IMG/VR virus record: IMGVR_UViG_3300034104_002124
Location: 1-25,822 of that record
Source: a virus
Length of the DNA stretch: 25,822 nucleotides
Reading direction: 5' to 3' (one strand)
Part shown: in pieces, positions 15,401-24,700 of the stretch
How the letters are laid out: each line of letters opens with the position of its first letter
Numbering within the stretch: position 1 is the stretch's first letter
Program-made: the position numbers and the translations under genes
The notes under the pieces: generated by a model
Database searches by the model: none
What the model saw: only the letters and a program-made list of their open reading frames with translations
Told to the model about the DNA's origin: nothing

Positions 15401-16648
15401 ACTAGTGATGTTGCTAGTATAAATATGAGTTGGAATAGAACATTTACAGATCCATTTGGATTTGGAACAAATCCTTCAGCAGATGATACTGTAGTAATAG
15501 AAACAATTTGGACAAGAAGTTTAGAAGATTCAACAACTGAAATAGACGATACAGTTGCAATAGGAACAGCAAGAAGTATTGCAGATTCAACAACTGAAAT
15601 AGACGATACAGTTGCAATAGAAACAGCAAGTAGTTTTGCAGATTCAACAACTGAAATAGACGATACAGTTGCAATAGGAACAGCAAGAAGTATTGCAGAT
15701 TCAACAACTGAAATAGACGATACAGTTGCAATAGGAACAGCAAGAAGTATTGCAGATTCAACAACTGAAATAGATGATATTGCAGTAATAGAAACAACTT
15801 GGACAAGAAGTATTGCAGATTCAACAACTGAAATAGATGATATTGCAGTAATAGAAACAGCAAGAAGTTTTGAAGATTCAACTGTTGCAATAAACGATAT
15901 TGCAGTAATAGAAACAACTTGGACAAGAAGTTTAGAAGATTCAACAACTGAAATAGACGATACAGTTGCAATAGGAACAGCAAGTAGTTTTGAAGATGCT
16001 AGTGCTGCTGCTGATATTGATTCTGGTGTTCAAGATTATGGTCCAGAGGATTATTTTCCTGAAGGATATACGGGAATTATTGCTATTATTAAAAACGTAG
16101 GAAAATCACTTTTAGATTCTTCCATAACTAGTGATGCTGCTAGTATAAATATGAGTTGGAATAGAACATTTACAGATCCATTTGGATTTGGAACAAATCC
16201 TTCAGCAGATGATATTGCAGTAATAGAAACAACTTGGACAAGAAGTTTAGAAGATTCAACAACTGCAATAAACGATAATGCAGTAATAGAAACAGCAAGA
16301 AGTATTGCAGATTCAACAACTGCAATAGATGAAATCGAAATATTAAGAGGAAAAGGTTTTGAAGATTCAACAACTGCAATAGATGATATTGCAGTAATAG
16401 AAATGGAATGGACAAGAAGTTTTGAAGATTCAACAACTGCAATAGATGATATTGCAGTAATAGAAATGGAATGGACAAGAAGTTTTGAAGATTCAACAAC
16501 TGCAATAGATGGAATAGCAATAATAAAGGAAATAGATTTTGAAGATTCAGCAACAGCTTCAGACTCTGGCAGTATAACGTTACTCAATTATATCGACCCA
16601 ACATACTTTTCAGAAGATTATGTTGGTGAAGTTACAAACATAACATAA
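12455..16648 (+). CDS. gp7: Enlarged baseplate wedge protein, gp7-like with repeat insertions
   Basis: A 1397-residue protein; T4 gp7 has 1032. Conserved-looking parts are 'LPEFIREDYPDFVTFLEKYYEFMDQ' split at about residues 107-131, 'FAKDFPQVLAIEKKKLFKNIK' style helix at about 168-188, and 'FAYDGYYKNDRGKLSS' to 'HMHPAGKEVFGD' at about 820-885, as in gp7 of marine T4-like phages. Between them lie insertions: Gly repeats at about 12-86, a mixed block at about 301-551 (Gly repeats nested in a 'GTAGQFTCG' module), and Gly repeats at about 594-744. Residues 892-1397 are an acidic extension of 19/21-residue repeats. gp7 starts wedge assembly in T4; the additions are likely surface decoration. No frameshift is seen: the frame stays open over 4.2 kb. 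Confidence 0.8.
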   Translation: MSSRIPEYSRYVSSITITNGGSGFSIPPTITISGGGGTGATASASVFNGIIQTVTITEEGSGYTTSPTVTVTGGGGSGAVLVAVLSFAALPTTEYQEISSLGIKYTLPEFIREDYPDFVTFLEKYYEFMDQTNNPDQLLLNKRYYDIDDLNDAELNKKALEFAKDFPQVLAIEKKKLFKNIKSLYESKGSERSIKAFFRLVYDEEIELSYPTQFILRASDGIWRQDNSVKVLLGYEDHRPTNLYAKAIDILYYESIGYTGSIPNRRAITEPKRISTAVVRANKIAYTTPSKYELFLELPRSVTSIPGPGTGAAATLTIVSGVITAVTLTSGGSGYLAAPDVIITSTGSGVGADIVAIVENGSVTGFIINSGGSSYVSGTTTIAFNAHSINSTVATSGTAGQFTCGKSAIAVGDQVKITGTLGGTGTISGYTSGNVYKVSAISGSVTRITVTAGGSGYTSDPTVVFSGGGGSGATATATRTGNIVTSINVTNGGSGYTSAPTITITGGGGSGATATSVAPLPAVTSFTLTTTDDIAIATTAGSLTGLTYTVNTKKYYETVILLKDAPNTEANIKGYLTRCLTSVTSGAYANYSVSSVTVTAGGSGYTSDPTVAFSGGGGSGAAATAVRGTVTGITVTAGGSGYTSNPTVAITGGGGSGATATATRTGNAVTGITITNGGTGYTSNPTVTITGGAGSGATATAVRGTVTSVTVSNEGSGYTSVPTVAFTGGAGSGATATAVIQGDAGFKVGDVFSFAQTENDLSYIRVKEVGVEELGAINVPTSWTILAPGSGYTSASTTDTITSDTGETLQITLNSDYLFAYDGYYKNDRGKLSSLNILQDNFKFQNYSYIIKSSLPQYIWNDVFREHMHPAGKEVFGDLFLISDLDISIVFSTTGLNLNEFITEDLTDASDVLVISFSTTREDSTTNSDTFTISIEPFFTDSVSAAEIDFQDYGPEDYFPEGYTGIIAIIKNVEKSLLDSSTTSDVASINMSWNRTFTDPFGFGTNPSADDTVVIETIWTRSLEDSTTEIDDTVAIGTARSIADSTTEIDDTVAIETASSFADSTTEIDDTVAIGTARSIADSTTEIDDTVAIGTARSIADSTTEIDDIAVIETTWTRSIADSTTEIDDIAVIETARSFEDSTVAINDIAVIETTWTRSLEDSTTEIDDTVAIGTASSFEDASAAADIDSGVQDYGPEDYFPEGYTGIIAIIKNVGKSLLDSSITSDAASINMSWNRTFTDPFGFGTNPSADDIAVIETTWTRSLEDSTTAINDNAVIETARSIADSTTAIDEIEILRGKGFEDSTTAIDDIAVIEMEWTRSFEDSTTAIDDIAVIEMEWTRSFEDSTTAIDGIAIIKEIDFEDSATASDSGSITLLNYIDPTYFSEDYVGEVTNIT
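12488..12712 (+). repeat. Gly-rich GGSG-x-x repeats, gp7 N-terminus
   Basis: Two in-frame copies of the pattern 'GGSGF...PPTITISGGGGTGATA' and 'GSGYTTSPTVTVTGGGGSGA' at the very start of gp7 (residues about 12-86). Confidence 0.8.
13636..14106 (+). repeat. 'GTAGQFTCG' module interrupted by Gly repeats in gp7
   Basis: Residues about 396-446 ('[10 protein letters not shown]' to 'VYKVSA') and about 518-551 ('AVTSFTLTTTDD' to 'LTGLTYTV') match, in order, a continuous module in the DUF4815 protein at 20041-20295. In gp7 two Gly-repeat units (13791-14004) sit between the halves. Confidence 0.75.
14233..14685 (+). repeat. Third Gly-rich repeat array in gp7
   Basis: Four tandem units of about 33-37 residues, 'TVTAGGSGYTSDPTV' then 'GGGGSGA.ATA'. 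Some sections repeat exactly in DNA, such as the 'acggctggaggttctggtta' stretch found near 13806, 14250 and 14361. Confidence 0.85.
15305..16265 (+). repeat. Imperfect 235-bp segmental duplication in gp7 tail
   Basis: Bases 15305-15539 and 16031-16265 are nearly identical (same length, 726 bases apart, few substitutions, no indel). Each encodes 'DYGPEDYFPEGYTG' to 'DPFGFGTNPSADD' and the start of the 19/21-residue repeats. Confidence 0.85.
15527..16550 (+). repeat. 57/63-bp tandem repeats encoding acidic 19/21-residue units
   Basis: Units begin at 15527, 15584, 15641, 15698 and 15755 (57 bases: DSTTEIDDTVAIGTARSIA type), then alternate with 63-base units that add Trp-Thr (15755, 15875), and resume after the segmental duplication. 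Bases 16364-16426 and 16427-16489 are a perfect 63-base tandem copy. All units keep the frame. Confidence 0.9.
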
Positions 16649-16665
16649 ACTTATTGGAGAAAAAA

Positions 16666-17112
16666 ATGATTAATACTGATGAATTAAAAATCACAGGAAG
16701 TGTTAATGTAGTAATTCATGATGAGAGTGGAAAGCAAAAAGAAAATTTTACTATTCCTAATCTGGTAGTGAATACTGGTCTTGCTTATATTGCCTCTCGT
16801 ATGAAAGATACTACTGCAACTGCAATGTCTCATATGGCAGTGGGTACGGATAATACAGCAACTGCTGGGGGTAACACTGCTCTAGGAACTCAACTCGGTT
16901 CTCGCGTATCATTAACATCAACTACAGTTACATCTAACTCAACTGCATATGTTGCGACATTCGGAACCGGAGTAGGAACTGGTGCGTTAACTGAAGCAGG
17001 CATTTTTAATGCTTCTACATCTGGTACAATGCTTTGCCGGACAGTTTTTGCAGTAATTAACAAGGGTGCATCGGACACGATGACCATCACTTGGACCATC
17101 ACTATTTCTTAA
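16666..17112 (+). CDS. Small structural/fibre-like protein between gp7 and gp8
   Basis: A 148-residue protein from the ATG at 16666, which has a GGAGA site at the right distance; an in-frame TTG at 16654 is a weaker start because it would use the Shine-Dalgarno bases as codons. Visible parts: 'ITGSVNVVIHDESGKQKE', 'IPNLVVNTGLAYIASRM', 'MSHMAVGTDNTA', 'LGSRVSLTSTTV', 'GALTEAGIFNASTSGTMLCR', and 'FAVINKGASDTMTITWTITI'. I remember similar TEAGIF...KGxxDTxTITWTI proteins in many phages, usually called tail-fibre or structural. No enzyme motif. It lies in the wedge gene cluster, so it is likely a baseplate ornament. Confidence 0.7.
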   Translation: MINTDELKITGSVNVVIHDESGKQKENFTIPNLVVNTGLAYIASRMKDTTATAMSHMAVGTDNTATAGGNTALGTQLGSRVSLTSTTVTSNSTAYVATFGTGVGTGALTEAGIFNASTSGTMLCRTVFAVINKGASDTMTITWTITIS

Positions 17113-17124
17113 TAGGAAAATAAA

Positions 17125-18729
17125 GTGGCATTGTTACTAACAAGATCAGGAAGAGTAGAATTAGCTAGGTCTTTTCATAGAGATATTCTAAACTCTAATG
17201 ATCTTGTATATTTTGCAATTGGTAGAACAACACCTTGGGATGACGAACAACTTCCAGAGGAACCTATTGACTCTAACTATTATCTAAATGAGTTTAGACG
17301 AAATATTATGTTTGTTCAGAAAATTACTTCTGCTAACATATGCCACTTAGCTAGAAGAATAGACTGGACATCTGGAACAGTATATGATCCTTATGATGAT
17401 AGCTATTCTGAAGATAATATCGCTGAGTCTGGAGCCGATAATTTAGCGGATGCTAATTTTTATGTTATAACTAATGATTTTAATGTGTATAAATGTTTAG
17501 ATAATAACAATGGCGCTCAAAGTACTACTAAACCGGAAGGAACAGGACCAACAAATATTGAACATGATGGAAATGGTCAAGATGGGTATATTTGGAAATT
17601 TTTGTTTCAAATATCTCCAGCAGATCGAACTAAATTTTTAGATTCTAATTTTATTCCAGTAAGAAAACTAACAGGAAATCCAACGTTTGATGTTAACGGT
17701 GTACTTGATGCATTAGCGATCACTGCGGGTGGTTCAGGATATAGCACAGCGCCTCAAGTCACTATTGACGGAGACGGCACCGGCGCAGGTGCTAGTTGTA
17801 CTATATCAGGGGGTGCAGTAAATACTATAACTGTAACGGCGGCAGGTTCTGGTTATTCTTTTGCAACTGTGATTTTTATTGGAGGCGGAGGTTCAGGCGC
17901 TACAGCATCAGCAACATTAGGTGTAGCAGATGCATTACCCTCACTTCAATCAGCAGTAGAAAGCACCTCAACCGGTGGTACAATAGGAAGAATTGTTGTA
18001 TCTGATGGTGGCGTAGACTATATTAGTGGAGCTGTTACTGTTGTTATAACTGGTGATGGTTCAGGTGCTACAGCTACTGCCACAGTAGTTGATGGAGAAA
18101 TCACAAACATTACTGTTACTAATGAAGGATCTGAATATACTTTTGCCGATGTCACTTTTTCATCAGCCACTGGTACACTTGCTGTTGCTAGAGCCGTTAT
18201 TGCACCAATTGAAGGTCATGGTTCAAATCCTACTCGTGAATTGTATGCTAGTAGAATAGGCATTGTATCTACTTTATTTGATAAGGACAATGCAGATTTA
18301 ACATTAGGAAATGATTTTAGACAGATTGGTCTTGTTAAAAATTTAAAAGATTATCCTAAAACAGCAAATTTTACATCATCAACAGGCAATGCTTCTTTTA
18401 TAGTTGATGTAGCTACTGGTGCTGCTGGTAATTATGCAGTTGATGATATAATTCTTACAAATGATGCTGTTCCAGGTAAGTTTAGAGTAACACAAAAAAT
18501 TGATAATGTTTCATCTTATAAAATACATCTACAAAAAATTAGAGGTAATATAACCTCAAGTAGTACATTATCAAATGAAACACAAACACTTTCAGGATTA
18601 AGTATAAATAGTCTGACAAACCCTGAATTCAATATTACTTCCGGTGAAATTGTTTATATTGAAAATCGAGTAGCGGTTAATAGAAATGAAAACCAGGCCG
18701 AGACTATAAAAGCAATTGTAACCTTTTAG
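17125..18729 (+). CDS. gp8: Enlarged baseplate wedge protein, gp8-like
   Basis: A 534-residue protein; T4 gp8 has 334. It begins at a GTG with an AGGA site, giving MALLLTRSGRVELARSFHRD; 'YFAIGRTTPWDD' at about 30-41 and 'NGQDGYIWKFLFQISPADRT' at about 151-170 are typical gp8 landmarks. Residues about 196-356 are an insertion of Gly repeats ('ITAGGSGYSTAPQVTIDGDG' type). After it the core resumes with 'GHGSNPTRELYASRIGIVS' and 'DFRQIGLVKNLKDY'. In T4 gp8 dimers bind gp7 and gp10 in the wedge. Without the insertion the length is near T4 gp8. Confidence 0.85.
   Translation: MALLLTRSGRVELARSFHRDILNSNDLVYFAIGRTTPWDDEQLPEEPIDSNYYLNEFRRNIMFVQKITSANICHLARRIDWTSGTVYDPYDDSYSEDNIAESGADNLADANFYVITNDFNVYKCLDNNNGAQSTTKPEGTGPTNIEHDGNGQDGYIWKFLFQISPADRTKFLDSNFIPVRKLTGNPTFDVNGVLDALAITAGGSGYSTAPQVTIDGDGTGAGASCTISGGAVNTITVTAAGSGYSFATVIFIGGGGSGATASATLGVADALPSLQSAVESTSTGGTIGRIVVSDGGVDYISGAVTVVITGDGSGATATATVVDGEITNITVTNEGSEYTFADVTFSSATGTLAVARAVIAPIEGHGSNPTRELYASRIGIVSTLFDKDNADLTLGNDFRQIGLVKNLKDYPKTANFTSSTGNASFIVDVATGAAGNYAVDDIILTNDAVPGKFRVTQKIDNVSSYKIHLQKIRGNITSSSTLSNETQTLSGLSINSLTNPEFNITSGEIVYIENRVAVNRNENQAETIKAIVTF
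17707..18195 (+). repeat. Gly-rich repeat insertion in gp8
   Basis: Four degenerate units with 'GGSGYS', 'GAGAS', '[21 protein letters not shown]' pattern. They are more diverged from one another than those of gp7, so this insertion may be older or less exchanged. Confidence 0.8.
18603..18610 (+). promoter_or_regulatory. Possible late promoter inside gp8, for the giant gene
   Basis: An exact TATAAATA element lies 128 bases before the start of the giant gene, inside the end of gp8. Similar in-gene matches occur elsewhere by chance (1412, 2840, 15418, 16144), so this is a weak call. Confidence 0.25.
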
Positions 18730-18738
18730 GAAAAATAA

Positions 18739-21700
18739 ATGGCTCTTAATTTAAATACTTCACCCTATTTTGATGACTTCGATGTTGATAAAAATTATAA
18801 CCGAATTTTATTCAAACCTGGAGTCGCAGTTCAAGCTAGAGAATTGACGCAATTACAAACAATTCTTCAAAATCAAATTTCTAGCATAGGAAGTTACACT
18901 CTTAAAGAGGGTGCAATTATTTCTGGGTGTGAAGAAAGCATCAGCATTGTCGATTACATTAAAATTAATGATGTAGACAATAGCAGTGTAGCTTTAATTA
19001 ATTCACAACTGGTAAATTTTATAGGTGAAGAAGTTACAGGAGGCACAACTGGTCTCAAAGCTAAAATTGTAGATGTAAGGCAAGGTTCTGTTGCTGGCGC
19101 ACCTGATTTTAAAACACTATATCTCTCCTACACAAGTTTTGGTGGAGGAACTATCAGACATTTTTCTTCAGGTGAAGTATTAACAATTACATCTAATGGC
19201 AATTACCTTGGAAAAACATTTGTTGTTAACAGTACATCAGGGTCAACATTAGGCAACAGGTTTTTTGGAGTAACTACTAAAATTCAATTGTCTCCTGGTA
19301 TTATATATGCTAAGGGTCAATTTTTAAAGACAGAAACTATTTCAACTTATGTCAGCCCTTTTAATAATTCAATTAGAGCTAAAGTTGGTTTTGTTATAAC
19401 TGAATCTATTGTTGGTTCTTCAGATGATGATAGTTTAGTTGATCCTGCAAGTGGAACATTTAATTTTGCTGCACCTGGCGCGGATAGATATAAGTTGGTA
19501 GCAACTCTTGAATCTTATTTAGTTAATGAAGAAGTTTCAGACAATTTTTATCAATATGCTGAATTTGAATATGGTAGCATTACTCGTACTAGAATTTTAT
19601 CTGATTCTCTAAATCAAGTAGGCGATCAAATAGCAAAAAGAGCATACGAGGCAAATGGTAATTATGTTGTTAATGGATTATTAGTATCTGTCAAAGAACA
19701 TTTGAATGATGGCGATAATAAAGGAGTATTTACTACTGGTGCAAATGGGGGTTTAGCTACTAAACTTGCGGTGATTATAGAATCTGGTAAAGCAAATGTT
19801 GGGGGATATTTACGAGAATTAAAATCACCACAACTTATTGCAATAGATAAACCAAGCAGTTTCAATACAATAGATGACTCAACACTAACTACATCATACG
19901 GGAATTATGTTAACGTAAATGAATTTTGTGGTGCATGGGATGTTGATGGCGGCGAACCAGTACTTTTGTATGGTAACGCAAGAGACTCTGTAACAAATGG
20001 TGTTTTTTCAACACCCCCTGCATTAACTGCAACAGTTGCAATCTCTGGAACTGCTGGTCAATTTACTTGTGGTAATTCTAATATTGTTGTTGGTGATTTG
20101 ATAAAAATTACTGGTACATTAGGCGGCACTGGAACTATTACTGGTTATACTTCCGGTACTGTTTATAAAGTCTCTGCTAAAACTGGCACTGCACCATCAG
20201 TAACTGCCTTTACTTTAACAACAGTTGCTGGCGCAGCTATTGTAACAACGGCAGGTACACTGACTGGATTGACGTACACTGTTTCTGGTAATAGAATTGG
20301 TACTGCTAAAATTCGCCATTTTGTATTAGATTCTGGCACTGCTGGAACGGCAGCTGCTCAATATAGAATGTATTTGTATGATATCAAAATGGAATCTGGC
20401 GATTTCAAAGATGTTAGATCAATATATTACGATGCAGCACTAGCAGATGGTATTGCTGATATTGTATTAGTTGATGGCAATGCTGTTTTAAATGAAGAAG
20501 AATATAATAGATTTTTGTGGCGTTTACCAAAAGTTTCTATTAAAACACTACGAGCAGTTGGCAATGCATATGATTATGATTTTCAATATACAAAAGAATT
20601 TGATGCTGAATTAAACGCATCAGGAAGTGTCACACTTACAGTATCTGGAGACGAATCTTTTACATTCGGTACATTAACAGATACTGTAATAGCTGCCAAT
20701 ATTCAAATGGTAGCTAAAGATAGTTTTGATATCGGTGCTACTCCAATAGTTGCTGGTCAATACATTGATATTCTTAGTACTAATGCTGTATTTAGCTCCG
20801 CCCCGACTGTTGTTCAAAATAGTGCTACCTCAATTACTATTGACGTTCCTAATATAACTGGTTCGGACAGAAAAGTTAAAGTTTATATTACAGTTAAAGT
20901 ATCAAACACTACACCAATTGCAAAATCTTTAGTAGTAGACCGATATGTTAGAATTGATACTGGTACTAATGTGGCATCAACTAGTGGAGATTATACTTTA
21001 GGCGTATCCGATTTATTCAGAGTAGTTCAAATTACAGCAACTACTAATGCTAACTATACAACTGGTGCTGAAGATGTCACAGATCAATTCAGAGTTGATA
21101 ATGGTCAAACGGATAATTTTTACGGTTTAGCTTCTATCAAATTAAAAGCATCTAGTACTCTTAATCTTACAACTAAAAGATACATTCAGGTTAAGTATGA
21201 AAAATTTACTAGAACTGTAAATGGTCCCAGTTTTGCATGTGTAGATTCTTATCCAGTGGATGACACTGGTGCTACTGGCATAAAAACAGAAGAAATACCA
21301 CTTTACATATCACCTACTCGCGGAATATTTGATTTAAAAAATAGCATAGACTTTAGACCATATGTAACAGATACTGCTGTAGATACTTCTACCGCTGCTT
21401 CTGCTACTGTAAACCCTAGTCTTAATTCTATCATAGCAAGACCTTCAAATGGTTTGACTAACCCAGTACCTGTTCAAGAATTTACAACTGATTTGCAATA
21501 TTACTTAGCACAAGGTGCCCGCGTTGTTCTTGATAACACAGGTGAATTTAAAATAGTACTTGGACCACAAGATGAAAGAGTAGACATACCTTCACCTGAA
21601 GGCAATCAAATGACTTTGGCTACTTTTATAATGCCGCCGTATCCTTCTTTGGCTGCAAGTGCTGCTAAAATTTATAATAGACCTGACCTGGCTATTAAAG

Positions 21701-24700
21701 TTTCTCAAGTTGAAAATTCAAGATATACAATGAGAGATATTGGTGCATTAGAGAAAAGAATTAAAAACCTAGAATACTATACATCGCTTTCACTGTTAGA
21801 AAAAGAAGCTAAAGATTATAAAATTTTAGATTCAAGCGGTGTTGATAGATTTAAAAATGGATTATTAGTAGATCCATTTAGAGGACATGCTGTAGCAGCA
21901 GTTACTCACCCTGACTTCAAGTGTTCTATTGATAATGTAAAACAAGAATTACGAGCATATTTTTCGGATGATACTGTAGATTTTAGACCAATTAATACAG
22001 GGCTTGAAACGGGCGCCGCACAATCGACCTCTGTATTTCACGTTCCTTATACAGAAGTAGTATACACAGAACAATTGCAAGCAAGCAAAGCAAGTCCTAT
22101 TGTAATTGAATTGTTGTATGATAATAATACGAGTTCTACAGCACCTGTTTTTATTAATGCATCAGGAACTCCAGTTTCTTTAGCAGCGGTTGTAATTCCT
22201 TCACCACCGACGGTAAACTCGGTACTGCCTACAGGGAATACTCCAATATATCGTTTATTTAGGAGTGATTCTGCGGTTGATGAAGGTGGCACTGTAACAA
22301 TTACGGTTGAAACAACAAATGCATTAACAGGTACTACAGTAGGTTATACTGTAACAGGTATAGCAGCAGGAGACCTTTCTTCAGGTTCACTGACAGGCAC
22401 ACTCACATTATCTAGTGGTGGTACTGCTCAAGCTACATTTGGTATTTTAAATGATGCAGTTACTGAAGGGGTGGAAACTTTAACCTTTACATTGGCTAGT
22501 CAAGACAGTCTTGAAAATTGGACTTCCGGTACTGTAGGAGCAGCCGGGCCTTCTACTACAGTAACTATTAACGACACATCAACTTCAGGTACTTGTATTA
22601 GTCCATATGTACTGAATTCTGACGGAACTGCGTGTGTTCCACCTACTTGCGGTGCTGGTTTTGCGTGGAGTGCTAGTGAACAAGCATGTATACCAGCTGT
22701 TATTTCAAAATCGTATGCAGGCACTCTCAGCATTAGCCCAGCACAAGATCCTTGGTCTGATACTAATTATGTAGAATCTGCACACAATAATAAATCAGGT
22801 GCATTAGACCAATTTGAAACTGAAGACGCTTTTCACACTACGTGGCGCGTCTGGGAAGAAACTAATCTCAATATAATCGCCTTGCCTCCTATAAAAGAAC
22901 TCGAATTCGATAGACCCAACGATCTCGAATTCGATAAACCCAACGATCCGATACGCTGTTTGCTACCAACAACGCCTTCTATTGTCAATATATTTACCCC
23001 TCCTTCTTATTCTGGAATATTGCTAGAAGATAATATTGTCAGTGTTGGTGAAAAAACTATCAATACTAATTTGCCTGTTTTTGCCAGACCTATTGTTTTA
23101 TCTGGAACTGTTACTGGTCTTGCTCCAAACGCAGTGCATACTGTTACGATTGGTGGTGTTGTACAATCAACAATTACAACTGATTCACAAGGTAGAGCAT
23201 CTGGTAGTATTGCCATAGATTCAGGTCAATTTAAAGCTGGTGCAATAGATGTTGTATTGACTGGAACTTCTAGTTTTGGAACTAATTCTGCTGCTTCTGC
23301 TATATTTTATGCAGGCGATGCTATTACTTCACTACAACAAGAGTATGATCGGGTTGTAGCGTCTCAACCTGCTAATAATGTTATTCAAGCATCTAGTGTT
23401 ACATTAGATCCAATATCTACTTTAGGTGTTGTTAGTACAACTGGTACTTATACAACATCTACCGTTAATGCAGATTATAGAACTACTTTTATACCAGCGG
23501 TAACAACTAATGCTACTACTATTGAAACGGTAGCAGCAGATCCAGGTGTTACGAGTATAGATACAGTTGTCATTACAAATGTAGCAATAGCGCCAGAAGT
23601 AACAATTGCAGATTCATATAATGACTACGGCTATCATGGAGATGGTGCAGATACTTATCCTTTAGTATCAACACCAAGTGAAAACTTTACAGTTACAGGT
23701 GATCCTGCAATAACAGTTGAACCAATTAATACTGACATAACGTTTGATTATGATTTGAGTACATTTGCTGATGAAGCAGATTTTGCAGAAAACAATTATT
23801 TTTACAATCCTGGAATGTATGGTGGATTTTGTGGATTTGGCGATCCAATGGCACAAACATTTACAGTAGATAATTTCTCAGGTGGTATGTATGTTTCTTC
23901 TGTAGACTTATTCTTTAAAAATGTTTCAAGAGAAGGTGACAATAACGGAATCACATTAGAACTCAGAGAAGTTATTAATGGATACCCAGGTCCCACAGTT
24001 ATTCCTGGTGGTTCAGTACACAAGCGTAGAAGTGATTGTAGTGTGTCAACAGGTAGTGGATCTTCTACAGTTTTTAATGGAACTAAATTCCAGTTCCCAA
24101 TTCCTGTATACTTAGAATCAGGAAAGGAATATTGTATTGTTCCAATTCCAGAAGCAGATGATCCTAATTATGAAGTTTGGATTGCTGAGTTAGGCGAATC
24201 TCAATTTGGTACTTCTAAAACCATTAGCAAACAAGCTCACACTGGTATATTGTTTACTTCTGCTAATAACAGAACTTGGACTGCACATCAATCAGAAGAC
24301 ATGATGTTTAGAATCAATCGCTGTAACTTTAGAACAAACAGAGATTATATTGTAACACTTAATAACAACGATGTGGATTGGTTAGAATTTTCTGGTTTTA
24401 GTTCTGGCACTGAATTTGCTATGGGTAGTTATATTCATAATTTTACTTTCACCATCACTAGTGGTGGAACTGTCTATACCAGTGCGCCCACTGTTACAAT
24501 ATCAGGTGGTGGAGGAGGATCAGGTGCTACAGCTACAGCTACTCTTACTGATGGAGTAGTTACTGGAATTACACTCACTAACCCAGGCACAGGATATCTT
24601 TTAAATCCAACCGTCACACTAACAGGCGGTGGTTTTACTACTGCGGCTACTGTAACTGCTGTTTTAAATAGAGCTAAAATTATTAGAAACATCACTAGAT

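Noticed and set aside
15527-16550. CRISPR-like array
   Set aside because: Units are directly adjacent without unique spacers, keep the gp7 frame and encode a regular peptide, so this is a coding tandem repeat.
15444-16587. Leu-rich and Ser/Val-rich minus-strand open frames opposite the gp7 tail
   Set aside because: Their repeats follow the 57/63-base units of gp7 exactly; the plus-strand frame joins to the conserved gp7 core, so the minus frames are shadows.
16654-16665. TTG start four codons upstream for the gene between gp7 and gp8
   Set aside because: It would use the Shine-Dalgarno bases as codons; the ATG at 16666 has the site at proper distance.
22890-22960. Frameshift or assembly error in the giant gene
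   Set aside because: The 24-base duplication keeps the frame, and the reading frame continues without stop into conserved DUF4815 sequence on both sides.
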